Assembly (NCBI GenBank): GCA_907165065.1
Contig: OU015525.1
Coordinates: forward strand, 49,423,537 to 49,487,536
Direction: 5' to 3'
DNA length: 64,000 bases
Source: Caprimulgus europaeus
Taxonomy: Eukaryota; Chordata; Aves; Caprimulgiformes; Caprimulgidae
Below, piece by piece: positions 13,890 to 26,703 of this stretch. The notes under the pieces are model-generated. The model made no database searches. It was given only the letters and a program-made list of their open reading frames with translations, and was not told where the DNA came from. A program made the translations under genes and the position numbers. How positions within the stretch are numbered: the first letter of the stretch is position 1; each line of letters begins with the position of its first letter.

Positions 13890-14110
13890 GATAGACAAGA
13901 TGGGTCTCACCCATCATCCAAGTTCCTTCTTCAAGACCCACCTCTTCCATGATCTCTGAAGTCTGAGAAGGAGTCACAGATAGCTGAGATACTCTTCCTG
14001 TACTCATTTTATTTTATTTTATTTCATGAGTGTCAAGGCTGTTAATACTTCTTTCGGCAAGGACCAGATCATTCAGTGATTATAAAGCACATAGCACAGC
14101 CAAATCTTGG
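13890..14110 (+). repeat. Possible ancient LINE 3' end (L2/L3/CR1-like)
   Basis: Text near 13930-13950 (tcaagacccacctcttcc) and near 14060-14100 (gcaaggaccagatcat, then aagcacatagcaca) resembles the last coding part and 3' end of very old amniote L2/L3-type LINEs. A short (ATTTT)n run interrupts it at 14004-14026. The match is from memory of consensus style only and is weak. Confidence 0.3.
14004..14026. repeat. (ATTTT)n microsatellite
   Basis: About four copies of ATTTT, inside a possible old LINE relic. Confidence 0.8.
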
Positions 14111-16089
14111 TCCAGCTTGTCTGTCAACCTCCAGTTACACAAATCATTATAACATCTAACTGAATGTCTCTCCCTTTGTCCCTCCTTTGGCGGTCAGAAA
14201 GTCAGCCAGGGACCAAGTCACCTTTTGCATTGTCTATTGCAACAGACTCTTTTCCCAAGTTCCTCTGCAAAACTAATAAAACATAACAGTGTACAGAAAG
14301 TTTTTACTCAAACTGCTTTTTTTCCATTTACTTTTACAATAGAATCTTACCAAAATTACATATAATGATAATGAGATTAGGCATAATTTTGAACATATAT
14401 GAGGACAGTTGCTGATCACAATAAGGTGAAACATACTTTTTTTTCCTGCTGAGGCCTATTTTCTCTGAGTCATTATTTACCTCTGGCTCTTCACAACCCT
14501 GCTGTGCTAATACTGTTCCAACAGAGATTTTTAACATTTAATGAAGGCACTACATTAGCTTTTAACCAACTGATTGTTACATTCTTCATTGCTGAACTTA
14601 ATTTTTCCCCTTCACTTTTTTCAGACTACGCATTACATTTTATTTCAACCAAGTCAGTCTCTGAATAGCGCATATTTAAATATCTGCTACCTTTCTTGTG
14701 TTTTCTCCACTTCAGGATACTAAAGCAGCACATGAAATGAGTGTTTCTGAAGTCTAGTACAGAGTGACACATTAAGAGATAAATAACACAGATAGTAATA
14801 GATGAGAGAAAGAAAAGATATGGTGAGTGCTGTTTTAAGAAGAATTAACACTTTCAAGGAGAACAAGAGACACACAGGGAATGTGTCTGGCCTATGGATA
14901 TGAGCATGGGAGAGAATTAAAGAAATTCCCTCTTGTACAAGCAGTGTAAGCCATAACAATATTCTGTGTCTGGTTAATTCTTGTAGGGTAGAGAAGTAGT
15001 GATAAGCCAATGTGTATATATTTTTATATATATCTATATATAGACAATGGTAGAACCAAAAAAAGATATTTTCCTCAGAGGTATTCAGAGTCCTATAGGT
15101 CCATGCTACTGCACTATCTAGCTCAGAGTAATTGCCATCCCTTTACAGCAGGTGAATAAAGGAGAGAGAGTATTAAATTTCCTGGTATCTAGTTTAACAT
15201 ATCTTCCATTCTGGGACCTTAATTATATGCAGGTGGTGTCCAGGTGCAGTTGTCTGGATTATCTCCACTGGGCACATTTGCTTATAGACTAGTCTGGTTA
15301 GTGTTTTTTTTAAGAAAAATGTGTTCTCCTGGCCATTCATTACTGGCTTCTGCTCTTCCCAAATCTTCCCTATGCCCCAAAACTGAATAGCAGCTAATCA
15401 AAGCCGTAAATAAAAGACCACTTCGACAACTGAGAACACTTCTAACATAGTTCATACAATATGCTTGGCCTCACTAATTTTTCCAAAATCCATAGCGAGG
15501 GTATATTTTAAAGCATGCAATACTGTTCCTGAGATTAGTATACTTGGGGGTTTTTTTTCCTTTTTGAGATCACTGAATTTCACCATGAAATTTAAAAAAT
15601 AACCTGAACTTTGTAAGGAAGTTATATAAGAAGGAAGCCATAATAAGAAAGAAAGATGGCACCAATATACAAAAAGACCTTGAGGACAAAAAAAATCACT
15701 GTTAGGGAACAATGAATTTTAGCAGTAATCAGCCACTAAATTCCACCACCACATTTGGCTATGCCCAGCAATCTCACTAAGGTTGTTCGAGAGGTAAGTG
15801 TTGTCAGAAATGTTATTAAGACAGACTATGACATCCTAGATATAGGTTAGCTTCTAATTATAGTATGGTCTGACAATACCATTAGCTAGGATGGTCAACA
15901 AGTGCCTTCATCTTCAGCAAACTTCAACAAACATGAGATGATCACAGTCTAGACTTAGTTCAGTTCATATTAAAGACACTATATACAAGACAGCTGGTCA
16001 TAGAAAATATTTTTTTAAAAGTTATATAAAATGTTTCAGTTTAAATTAAATGGTAAACACAGTAAAAATGGCTTTTTTTCAAGTAAGAT
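14111..16089. other. AT-rich intergenic DNA
   Basis: AT-rich DNA with a TA-rich microsatellite-like patch at about 15011-15045. No gene, RNA gene or identifiable repeat body was seen. Confidence 0.45.
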
Positions 16090-17050
16090 CATTGATTCAA
16101 AGAACAAAAGTGCAGGCAAGTCAGTCAAACTGAATGCTGAATACGAAGAAATGTACAGCTTCCCTAAGGCAAAGGTGACCAGCATGCTCAAATAGAAAGG
16201 ATGAGGAAATATCCTGCTTTAAGTTAAGAAAGCTCTGTCAGATGATTTTTTAAGTCTGTTAGTAAATCTCTTTGATAAAGTAATCAAGTTATGGACAGTG
16301 CCATAGGACTGGGGAACAGCAAGGGTATGACCTGCAATTAAGAAGGTGAAAAAATTGACCCATGTTTACAGGTCTATTAGAGCCAACTGAATAGCTTCCT
16401 AGGCTTTAAAATAGCATTCTGTGGGGAGTCTAATTAATGATGCAGAGGTAAAAGCAATATGGAATAACATGCAGCATGGGTTTACTAAAGGTAGACCTTG
16501 CCATACTCACTCAATTTCTCTTTTTTGAAAAGGTAACTATGAGGGCAGCAAGGGACATATTTCCAGTAAAAGCAGGGAAGAATTCATGTCTTTGTATGAG
16601 GCCCAGGTGATACCATATGGAAAACTGCTTACAATCCTGGTCACCCATGTTGCAGGAAGGTACCTTCCAGCTGGAAGAGGCACAGAGAGGTCAGTGGGAA
16701 GGTTAGGAAAACAGATGAGAGACGTCTGGCTGTGCATCCTAACGAGAGGTGGCTGACTGGGGATGCAGCTGTGAGAAGCAGCCTGGGGAAAGAAGACCTA
16801 CCTAGACCTATCTAAAATAAGACACTGGTGCAGAACATGTGCATACCAAGTGGTCAAGAGTACATTTAGGCTGGAAGGAAAATGAGCTACAAAAGCTTTG
16901 CAGCTCAGGCAAAGGTTTCCAAGAAGAGTTGTGAGACAGAAAGCTAATTACATCTCAGGATGAGCAGTGGGTATTTGAGAAAGGGTGGCCCAACAACATG
17001 ACCTGAGAGTAGGGAACTGTCAGACACATGAAAGTTGTCTTTATTTCCAC
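16090..17050 (+). repeat. Decayed CR1-like LINE, reverse transcriptase remnants
   Basis: Read in interrupted plus-strand frames, this stretch gives pieces that line up in order with CR1 reverse transcriptase: a W..P.DW-like piece followed by a Lys-rich segment near 16290-16360, a QHGFTKG-like segment near 16470-16500, and a LYEAQV-like segment near 16590-16620 followed by a degenerate C-terminal piece. Frames are broken by stops and indels throughout. This is an old, non-functional copy. Its boundaries are approximate. Confidence 0.5.
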
Positions 17051-18171
17051 AGTTGCCACTCAGTGCTTTTCAAAGACCATTGTTATGGTTTTATATAAAA
17101 CACGTGCTCCGAACTAACTTTCAAATAAAATTATTCCAAATAGATCATGTTATGAAATACAGCATAAAACTAGCATTACTATTAATTTTGTGAAATGGTA
17201 ATTAAATAAAACTTACTTGACAACAAATATATGTGTATCATTTTAAAACTTCATATAATTTGTATTTTTAAAAATCCTATATTTTAATATCAATTAATAT
17301 TATCATGAAAATAATTTATCACTTGAATAAGTTAATAAAATTAGGAATGGAAATAAAGCCCAGCAACAATACGCAGCTATTGATATAGGTATAGGCTGGA
17401 TGTTGCTAGCCATTAACAGGAACTTCCCATGTGAGCAAACAAAGGTACAAAGAGCCCAATTCTGTTTCCATTGAAATCAGTTGGACAAGAGTCAAACACT
17501 CCCCCCTCTTTGGTTTGATTTCCCCATCCATAGCACTGTAACAGGGCATAGCATTTCCAGTCAAGGCTTTATTAAGGCTGACCGGGTATTGAAAGAAATT
17601 GTGATGGCTCACAGTGCTCTGTAGATGCACAAAGCTTGGGACACATTGACATAGTAAATGTAGGCAAGGCCCTGTGAAGAAATAGAGAAAAAAGTTGTTT
17701 TCATGTTATGTCCACTACCACTTTTAATACTTGCCATCTTTAATGTCCAGTTTTCACTAGGCACTGACCAGGTTATCACATACCTAGTCAACAAAACAGG
17801 ACCTGTCAGCAGCGGCAGGCGGGAAGTGAGGTGACAGGAGTTGCTGACTGCTCACAGGGTGCCCTGGATCTGTGAGAGCCCCTTCCCCCTTTGATGGGGC
17901 AGGGTGTGGTGAGGAGGTAAGTACCACGCTGTGGTGGATCCTATATGCATAGTGATTACCATTTCACTGCTTCCAAAACATTCCCCACCATTTAAAATTT
18001 GTCCTTCTTTAGAAGTCTCTTAAATAGGAAAACAATTGTGAATTGTAGCACTGTACTTTCTGTGCTTTCACTTATTATTCCCTTCCTCAGAGAATCAAAA
18101 GCAACGATACAGAGAAACAAATGACAAAAAAAAAAAAAAGTAAAACTTGTTTACGCATTTAAAGTATTCTC
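17051..18171. other. AT-rich intergenic DNA
   Basis: Strongly AT-rich at 17100-17340, with a 13-base A run near 18127. Only short overlapping open frames are present. No gene was recognised. Confidence 0.45.
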
Positions 18172-18232
18172 TCTTGAACTAGATGACCTTCACAGGTCCC
18201 CTCCAAACAAAATTAGGCTGTGATTATATGAA
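18172..18232 (+). repeat. CR1 3' end fragment
   Basis: The text around 18178-18200 (aactagatgacct, then aggtcccctccaa) followed by a ctgtgatt-like end matches the diagnostic CR1 3' end, which in the young copy at 57.9 kb reads actagatgatct, aggtcccttccaat, attctgtg. The tail octamers are degenerate, so this is an old 5'-truncated insertion. Confidence 0.5.
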
Positions 18233-19624
18233 GTGGTACTTTTGGCCCCTTCAGCCTCTACTCTCAGCTGACCAGCTGGAAATAACAGGGAGTAGGAGAG
18301 CTCCATTCAGGGACAGGTACAGTCACCTACAAGGGTGACACTGCAAGACCAAGCCGTAAGAAAATTACTTACATCACCCCTAAACTCATTAATGTTTGGG
18401 GGGAAAATTGAACTTCAGGTAACAGTCATTTCAGTTGCATAGATCACTTTGAGAGGGACATAATGTATAGCTGAGTCAGCTTTGAAACAATCTCTGCTGC
18501 ACAAGGAAGCCTTAAAATGTTTAAAATATCTGAGAGATGGCCTGCAAATCTGCAGCTAAGCTGCATTAAAGATTTGAAGACAATTTATTATTTTCTACTG
18601 ATCTAAATCCTTAAATCACCTTAAGCTCTTAGCTCACATAAGACCTTAAAATGAAAGAACTAAAACTCCCTGTGTTGCTGTATCAGGCATTAATCTGATC
18701 AATATTTACTAAACTTAAGTATGTAAATAAAAGTATAAACTTTATATTATTAAAAAGTTGTGAGGTTTTAGAAGTGTCATGACTGAATGTGGCTTTCACC
18801 TAACTTGACAAAAGCAGTCTGCATTCATGTGAAGGTTCAAAATTCAGATAGTTTACTCTCTGTATTGCAGTTATCCCTTAAGTTTGGGGACCCCTCTTTG
18901 TCATTTGTGAGGTTGGGGACCACTATAAAAATGAATAACAAAATTATACCATAGCATTTTTTTTTAATGACTAAGGAATGCATCCTACAGTATTCAAAGC
19001 TTGTATGGATAACTACACTCTATAAAACCAGTGAGGTTTTAGTCACGTATTGCACAATAGTCACCAACACTGTGAAACATAAATAGGCTTGCTGCGAGTC
19101 TTCTGCTTTTTTTTTCAAATCTTCCCTCATTTTCCAGAGAAACTTTACTTTCCTTACTTAGTGTTAAGTAGCCTTGTACTTCCTCTTATCACATCTTTTG
19201 TTGTAAATAAAGAGTAGCTTTGCTTCTTCTTTCTGTTCCCTTAACAAAACCACATAGATGAAGAGAGAATTTTACTTTCCCCAGCACTGAAGAGGAGTAC
19301 AGAGCAGTTAAGGATGAGAAAAGGAAATGAAGGGAAGAAAAGAGGCTTTAAAAGACTAGCAGCTCCTGTTACTGGAGCCACCCTGGACATTGCTATGGAG
19401 GGACAATCTACAACTCAGCAGAGAAAAGGCACTGCAGTGCTTTCGTACACCCCAACAGTGCAGGGCTGATAGGGCAGCCAAAGGACCTAGTCCAAGTGTG
19501 TGCTCAGCCAAAGGCCTTTCATGCTGGCCCTCGTCTCTTTGCTTCACTCTTCAAGCAAACACCTCAACCACACTCACTCTTGACCAGCAAATAAACAGAT
19601 TATAGGCAATAATCTTTCTGGAAA
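18233..19624. other. Intergenic DNA, no gene recognised
   Basis: Mixed AT-rich sequence without a supported gene, RNA or repeat body. Confidence 0.45.
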
Positions 19625-19647
19625 CACAGAATCACAGAATCACAGAA
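19625..19647 (-). repeat. CR1 tail octamer repeat
   Basis: Nearly three copies of the octamer CACAGAAT, the reverse complement of ATTCTGTG, the terminal repeat of avian CR1 elements. I cannot recognise a CR1 body to the right, so it is either a severely truncated minus-strand insertion or a chance short repeat. Confidence 0.45.
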
Positions 19648-20886
19648 AACCTCCTGAGAAAGCATTTTTAGCTTTAATTTAAGATATTAAAGAGGAATCA
19701 GTACCTTTGGGCTACAAATTAAAGCAAGAATCAAACAGAAGTCTGCAGGAAAACAAAATAAGTTATTTTTTTGTAAAGCCTGAAATTTAATGCAAAACCA
19801 AAAGAATCAGAGGACATTATCCAGGTTTGAACTCGCAAGCCCAAGAAAAATTTTAAGTTGGGCAAGCCTGCCCTTGATGCTTGTTGTTACATGCCAAGAT
19901 AATTTAGAAATGGAGCCCCTGCAGGCTGGGCCATCCAGGTCCCCATGAATGGGGTACACAGCTCCTGAAAGCTGACTCCTGGGCATGGTACCATGTTGCC
20001 CAAATCACATCTCTGCCCTCCTTTCTCTGGGGCAGGGCGCAGATTTCGAATTCACCTCACTAAGTGTCCTAACTGTCAGCAAAACAAGAGCCACCAGGGC
20101 ATTCTGAAGCACAGCACTTCTCTTTGCAGGCTGCTGCTGCACCGTGAGCTTATCAGCAGCCCTTCAGGTGGCTGGGCCATGGTGGCGAATTTCCTTTCAA
20201 TTAATAAATCTAAACCGGCAAGAGCCATGGAGAGGCAAGAACTATGCAGGGCAGTCAAAGGGAACAAGACAAAGGCTAATGGCCTGAAGCGAGAAAGGAA
20301 GACAATCCAAGATTAAAAGATCCTAACAACAAGGTCCGCCCAAAAGCACCCATGGGAACTCTTACACTGGTGATTTGTGCTTTGAGGGGATCAAGGGGAG
20401 GAGGGAGAGAAGGCGATGGCCCATATGAACACTTTGTGGCTTCAAGTGGAAGAAATAAACAGACTCAGTCCAAGAATACTAATCACTGCAGAGAGACTTT
20501 GAGTTGTTCCACTGGGGGTAAGGTGGTCTCTGCTCCCCAACTTGACCATAAAGCCATGTTATTATTAGCAGTGCAAAAGTCCAACACACGCTTTTCCCCC
20601 TCTGGATATTTCTTTACACAGCTGAAGTGTCAAAAATTAGAGAAACCATTTATTTTTTTTAACCACAGCAGTCTAATAAACTATACTCATGCTAGTAACA
20701 TTCTTTTTTAAAGGTACTTCGCAAATTTTTGGGGGGAAAAAAAGAATGAAAGGCCCTATTTAACCTGTCAGATCTTTTCCAGCAAAGAATTGGATGTAGC
20801 ATAACACTGAATCACACCTGCTGCTCTGCTGGTTTCCTTTCCCATGAAAAATACATCCAAAGAAGTCTCCTAGATGTCCCTGTAGT
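19648..20886. other. Intergenic DNA, no gene recognised
   Basis: Open frames of 107 codons (19993-20316 plus) and 119 codons (20352-20711 plus) show no family resemblance and no codon or splice support. Nothing else was recognised. Confidence 0.45.
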
Positions 20887-20942
20887 AATTGATTCAGCTG
20901 ATCTTCAGAGAGTCCTTTCTAGCATCTAAGAATTTATATGAG
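20887..20942 (+). repeat. Probable CR1 3' end fragment
   Basis: The order ctgatcttcagag, gtcctttcta, aagaatttatatga matches a diverged CR1 3' end (gatgatct...ggtcccttccaa...attctatga). It has no recognisable body upstream and imperfect tail repeats, so it is an old truncated copy. Confidence 0.4.
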
Positions 20943-23900
20943 AAGAGACATTCAGATATGGCCCAAGATCTTTACCAAAACCAGAGGGTTTTTTGCCTGT
21001 TTGCTGTTACAATAGGCAACTAACTACTCTCCCTCACATCCCTCATCTTATTCAGGCTTTTCCTTCCCACCTGTCAAGACCTGTATGGCCCAAACAGAAG
21101 TATGGCAATTCAAATCATTACATTTGGATACGCCAGCAGTATGTGTATGCTAGTCTATGTGTCATTTATCCATCTACAAACAAGACTGTGTATCTTTTAT
21201 CCACTGGAGCACTGGTAAATAAAATGCATTTTACCACTTGATATTCCAGTTCAAGCTTCTAAAAAAAGTAACTGATATTTTTTCCAAATTAGTAGTAGCA
21301 AAACTCCCCTGGAGCTGAGCAATGGTACTGGCTCCAGCACCCCACTGCAATAGAAACAAAATACACAATGACTCTTCAAATGGAGCTGTAGTTTTAATGT
21401 AATTCTCCTCCCATCTCCCAGTGTCACTGGAATTCTGAAGTCCCATCAGTATGAGTGTCAGCAAAGCCACTGATTTGAGCTTGTGAGCCGAATCAAATTA
21501 AACATGAGTTTTTTCCTAATAAGCCCTGCCCTGGTCAGCAAGGGTCCATGAGAAACTTCCTTAGCTCCATCTGAAAACTCATTGCCCCCTACAAGTTGGT
21601 AAGACTTAACTCAATCTCTTATATGCACAGATTCAAACAGCAAGGAAGACATAAATCTGCATGCTAGATGGGAGGAATATTTTAAAATATAATATTGCCA
21701 TTCTTCATCAAGAAAAAATAGGAAGCAATTTAAATACAGCTCCTCAAAGGACCCTATTTCCAGTTCCTCCAACATAGTAGAGAAGACTGGTACAACACTA
21801 GGTGCAAGGTTGCAAAAGGAGGTGAGCCAGAGGCCAATGCTGTTTGCTGTCTATCAGGATACACCTAGCCCTGTGGTCCAGTGCAAAGGGGCAACTGCCC
21901 AGGCAGGACACAGTAAATGAAACCTGATGTATAAAAATGAAAAAATTAGCAAGTGAATTGTGAAATTAACCTGTGTGAACAACCTATTGATAGAGAGCAG
22001 AAAGAAACAGTGCAACTGTAAGTATAAGAAAAGTCAGACAATGAGTTAACCGAAAATAGCAATAGCAGAACAAGTTGGAAACTGATTGGTCTGCATACAC
22101 CAGAAATTATTACTGAAATATAAGACAAATAATGCAAACAGTTATGCTTCAGAGGACATACTCATTAACTTCCATGGCATTATTCCAGAAATTAATTTGG
22201 CTCATGTCCTGTAACTCAGACATTTGCACTGACATACTGTCTTTGTATATATTTGAGGACTGACTCTACTTGCAGTCAGTTGTCAAAGCAGCAGAATCAG
22301 TTGAATGTAAATGTCTCAGCAGGGAACTCCACTAATTTTAACAGTTACAGACAGTTTCCCCCTTACAAAGACCTAAAGACACAGCTAAAGTTGCTTAGAA
22401 CCTTAGCACACCAGGGAAAGTGGTAGAACTGAGATCTGTCCCACTGGGGAAGTCCTCCATCCCCAAAAGCCCAGCTGAGCAGATATCCTTGAAGTTGTAC
22501 ACCACAGAGATCAGGAAAGGCCCTACTCCATCCTAGTCTGGCATAACTTTGCTAAAGTTGCTGGGAGTTTACCAAGGCAGCCAAGCTAAAGCTCTGATCT
22601 GTAGAAAATTACTGAGAAACATATCCAAGTACTCATATCCAAACCTGCAGTTTCATCGTTACTTTAAGCTGACCCAAAAGTCAGCTGCTGACAAACAAGA
22701 GGTCTTGCCTCTTCTGTTACTCCAGCAACTTCTGTGCTTGCGTGATAAACTAGATAAAGTACTCATCCTAAACTAACCAACCAGACAGGAAAATGGTTAC
22801 TTGTCACCTGGATCAGCCCCTAGACTGAATTTCCTGCACAGCTGCACAAGCCCTCACCCAGGACGGCAGCAGGGCAGGACCACAGGGCTGGGAGCAGCTG
22901 CAGCAGCAGGAAGGGTAGGAGAGACAGACGGCTGCTTTAGCAGCACAACACAATTAAAGTAGCCTTAAAGCAATCATGAGAACAAAGCCTTTTCTATCAG
23001 AGGAGAGGAGGCATTTTTTCATTGAGCCAAGACTGAGTACCTGCTCTCAGCTCAGTATGACTCTCTCTTCATTTTCGTGGGAGATACAGGGCCCTATTTT
23101 AAATGCAGAGCACAGGATGATTTCTGTGCAGGGCAACTTAGGAAGAAGTCCTGTGCTGACTTATGATTATCTATATGACTTTCTCTGCCAAGGTAATAAG
23201 ACCTATCCCTAATCTTTTCTGAAGCCGTGTAAATATTAGATGTAATATAACAGATCTGGTGACGTTTCTAGCAGAAAGGTTCTAGTGTCATATCATGCAG
23301 GATTGTACGGACAAATGGCACATTCTGAAAAACCCACAGATTTGCAAGGTTTGAAAACAGCATGTAGCACTAGTGACATCTGCAGGAGCATGTCAGTTGG
23401 AACAGGGAGAGGAAAATGCCAAAAGTCAGACTTCTGTGAGAATCTCTCATAAGGCAAACCAGCAGATGTGTTCATGGCACCTGCCTCCACAAGCCTACCA
23501 GGGGATGAACAGGCCTTCTCAACTGCTGTCACAAGGGGTTAAGTCAGACCCCTCCACTAAATCACACTCTGGAGAAGCCTCCCATTTTGTTGGCAATACA
23601 AGTGGTGGGGGAAAACAGGGCTCCTGGTTTACAAGGCACCTACCCAGCAGTGGGACTGTCCTCCTTCCTAGAAGTGAGAAATAAAAGCACAATCTTCAGG
23701 GGGAGGTTGTGTTGCTTCCCCGGTCAGATCTAGGTAGGGTGACCAAGAGATACCATTGTGAAGGGGACAAACACAAATCATTGTGTCTTGTCCTCCATAA
23801 AATGGGACAAAGGGAAAGGCTGGTTAAAAATGTTTCCACAGCTCAAGAGAGAGCACATCAGTGAAGTGTCACTATTGGTTATACTGAGTCTTATTGCAAC

Positions 23901-26703
23901 CAACAAGTCTAACTAATGCTCTTCTTTAAAGATATAGTGATAAGGGAGACTTCCTACCCAAAAGAAAAAAAAAAGCGCATACTCAAGATAAAAACTTTGG
24001 GCAGAGTTTTTCATCAAGTAGAGAAAATAAGTAAATGAGTATGGACACAAGTGAAGGTCAAAGCATTGTGCAAACACTTAGAGGCAAGAAAGTTTGATCC
24101 AGCCTAAAGTACAGTAGCCAGATGCTGAAAAAAGAGCTAGAGGGAGAAGGTCTTAGGAGGGTAATACCTACATTTGGTGACGCAAGGGAGGAGACAGTTT
24201 GCTTTTTTTGTTTCCCCTCTGTTCAAGAAAGTGATCCCTTCTGCACAGTAAAAAATTAAACTTCATCTTCTCTCATTATATGATGCTGTTCCAGTTTTGC
24301 CATACACAAATCCAGCCACCCTACTTTATAACCCTTTATACTATTTACACTAGGAAAGCTATTTCTAACTCACATCATTAACACAGCTGTTGAAACATTA
24401 TTTTTAGACTAGAAACACACAGGTAGTAAAACAGAACAAATTAAAATTGAATTTTCTGGTCTGGATACATCTGTTGTATTTCTTTACTTAAAATTTATTA
24501 ATTTCTGATCTTGGGTGATTTTTTTTAATTATAAATTTTATCTTAAATAAAAATTTAGCATTTCATATCATGTTTAATCCAAATTCTCAAAACCCTTATA
24601 AAGCAGTGTGCCCAAACCTCCACACCATCAAAGAGAATTAGCTATGATTCTTTATATTTGGTAGGAACAAAGATAATTAAGTTTTGGCCTTTGTGCTGTC
24701 ATCTTAGTGATTATATACAAGAATCCTGTGTTCTATCCCAAAATTACAGCATCCTAACAGCAAGTAGGCTATGAATGGTAAAGTTTGGTGTAAGGTAAGA
24801 GGAGGTATTTAGGGTTGTGTTAGACTGCTAACATGTTAACAATAGGTTTTACTCAGGGAATATTACATTTCTGTGTAGGTCTCTTAAAAATAAAATATTT
24901 TTACAGTACAGGAAATGAGAAAGAAAATGGTAATATGAGTGAACGGCAATCAGACCTCTGATAGTGAAAAAGCTGTACGCATTTGCCTGGGGAACTGTTG
25001 AGCAAGGCACACAGAAATAAGTACCATAGCAAATCTATAGGCACTACAACAGTGTGGAGGCAAGTGAACTGCCTGCTCCAAAATGGGAAACCAAGTACTA
25101 CAGGAATGCAAGAAATGTGGTGAGGTGACAAGGAAAAAAACCTTGATGGATGCAATTGTAAGGGAAGATTGATGTAAGAATAAAGCAGTAGGATAGCAAT
25201 GTACAATGTGCCATGGTAACCTGATAAAAATAAATAAAAGGAAAGGGTGGGATCTGGAACAGTTTTAGGGGAACAAAAGCAAGAGACCCTTGCCAGAGTG
25301 GATCTGGAAATCTCCAGGGGAGTTCCTGAACAGGCTGGATTTGGTTGGAAATAACTTGTGTGGTTTCCTTCTAAGAGATAACATAGAATGTCTTCCACTG
25401 TGGAAGAATTCAGTTCCACAGGTACAGCTGGGGAATATCATGACACAAACATGAGGTGACAAGCTGGGTCCAAAGCCATTCTCAGAAGTCAAATCAAAAG
25501 CTTAAAAACATGCAAAAGACAGACGTAAGAGGCACTCACGTAGCTCAGATCAGGACCCCTCCAGTCTCATGGAGCTCCAGGACCCAAGGTTGATGTTCAT
25601 GGAGGGGTCCAGGTGAGGTTGGTCATGGCAGTTAAGGCTTATTAGGTGCCCACAGGGACCTCACACAAATAGCAATAAGACACAATTGTTCTTGACTAAG
25701 ATTTGCTCAGCATGAGGTCCTTCCTTTCATCAGTTCTTTTGGTTAGAGCCCCAGTAAGATTTTTCTGTGAAGGATTACACTGTTGTTCAGTAACGAAACT
25801 AAAAACCCCATGTTTCCAGAATCCAGGCAGATTCCTCTTAGAAAGCATAACACTTTTATTTTTATCTAGCTTTTACACTTAGATACACATATGAATTTTG
25901 TTTATAAAAGCTTTTTCTTCATACATTTTTTTAGCTATTTTCAAGTAAATTATGCACTTCAAAGTAAAGTTTTACTCTGGTGTTTTGAAACTGTTTGTTT
26001 TGGGGTTTTTTCTAATGTGTAAGAAAGAAAGGAATTTGCCTGGTCACTCTCACTTACCAATTAAACAGATGTGGAAAGGCCCATACGGTTCTGTCAATCC
26101 AAGGGAGAAGTGAAATTTGCATTTGGCAGCAGCATCACTTTTCCCTCTGACCACCACCCTTACTGATGCCTTTCATCAGCTCGGACCCCATGCCATGGCT
26201 TGCCGGACCTGCACTGACCATGAGGTCAGGGCAGGGATAGGGAGAATTTCATTACAACAACAGTTAGGTCAGTAATGCAGCTTACTTGTGCAACTTCCCC
26301 AGGGATCCATGGTTCACAAGAACTAGTGAACACCAGTAGCACTGGAGTACTCCCATGATCACACCTTCTTAGACTAACCATCCCTCTGATAGTTCCCAAT
26401 ATTTATGCTGCGTGGCTGAAGGATAAGTAGTACAATGTGCAGAGATCCTGTGTCTTTCTCTGTTGGAAATAATTTCTACATCAGAAGAATGAAGAGACTA
26501 ACCTAGCCCCTCACCTAAGACACTCAATTTTTCTTGCCCATTAACTTCTTTCTTACACCTCTATCCTAAAAACAATAGCTAATAAAAAGTGAGGAAAACA
26601 GGACCAACTAGATTCCCAACTTCTTTGCCAGTGCAGTTGCAAAGGGCTCCAGAAATAAGCCAGAGGTATTAGTGAAATATCTGCCCATGCCACTAAAACT
26701 AAG
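20943..26703. other. Intergenic DNA, no gene recognised
   Basis: Nearly 6 kb without a supported gene. The longest open frame, 24901-25419 minus (172 codons), is hydrophobic and Ser/Phe-rich with no recognised domain and looks like reversed A/G-rich DNA. An 11-bp perfect inverted repeat (25553-25563 with 25600-25610) could form a stem with a 36-base loop. No transposon ends were seen around it. Confidence 0.45.

Noticed and set aside
19625-19647. CRISPR-like short repeats
   Set aside because: The spacing-free octamers are CR1 tail repeats, and the window is vertebrate DNA.
20352-20711. Plus-strand open frame of 119 codons
   Set aside because: No domain, no splice signals in keeping with it, and composition like its surroundings.
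24901-25419. Minus-strand open frame of 172 codons
   Set aside because: No recognisable domain, biased composition typical of reversed purine-rich DNA, no splice or promoter context, and overlapping frames on the same strand. Most likely chance.
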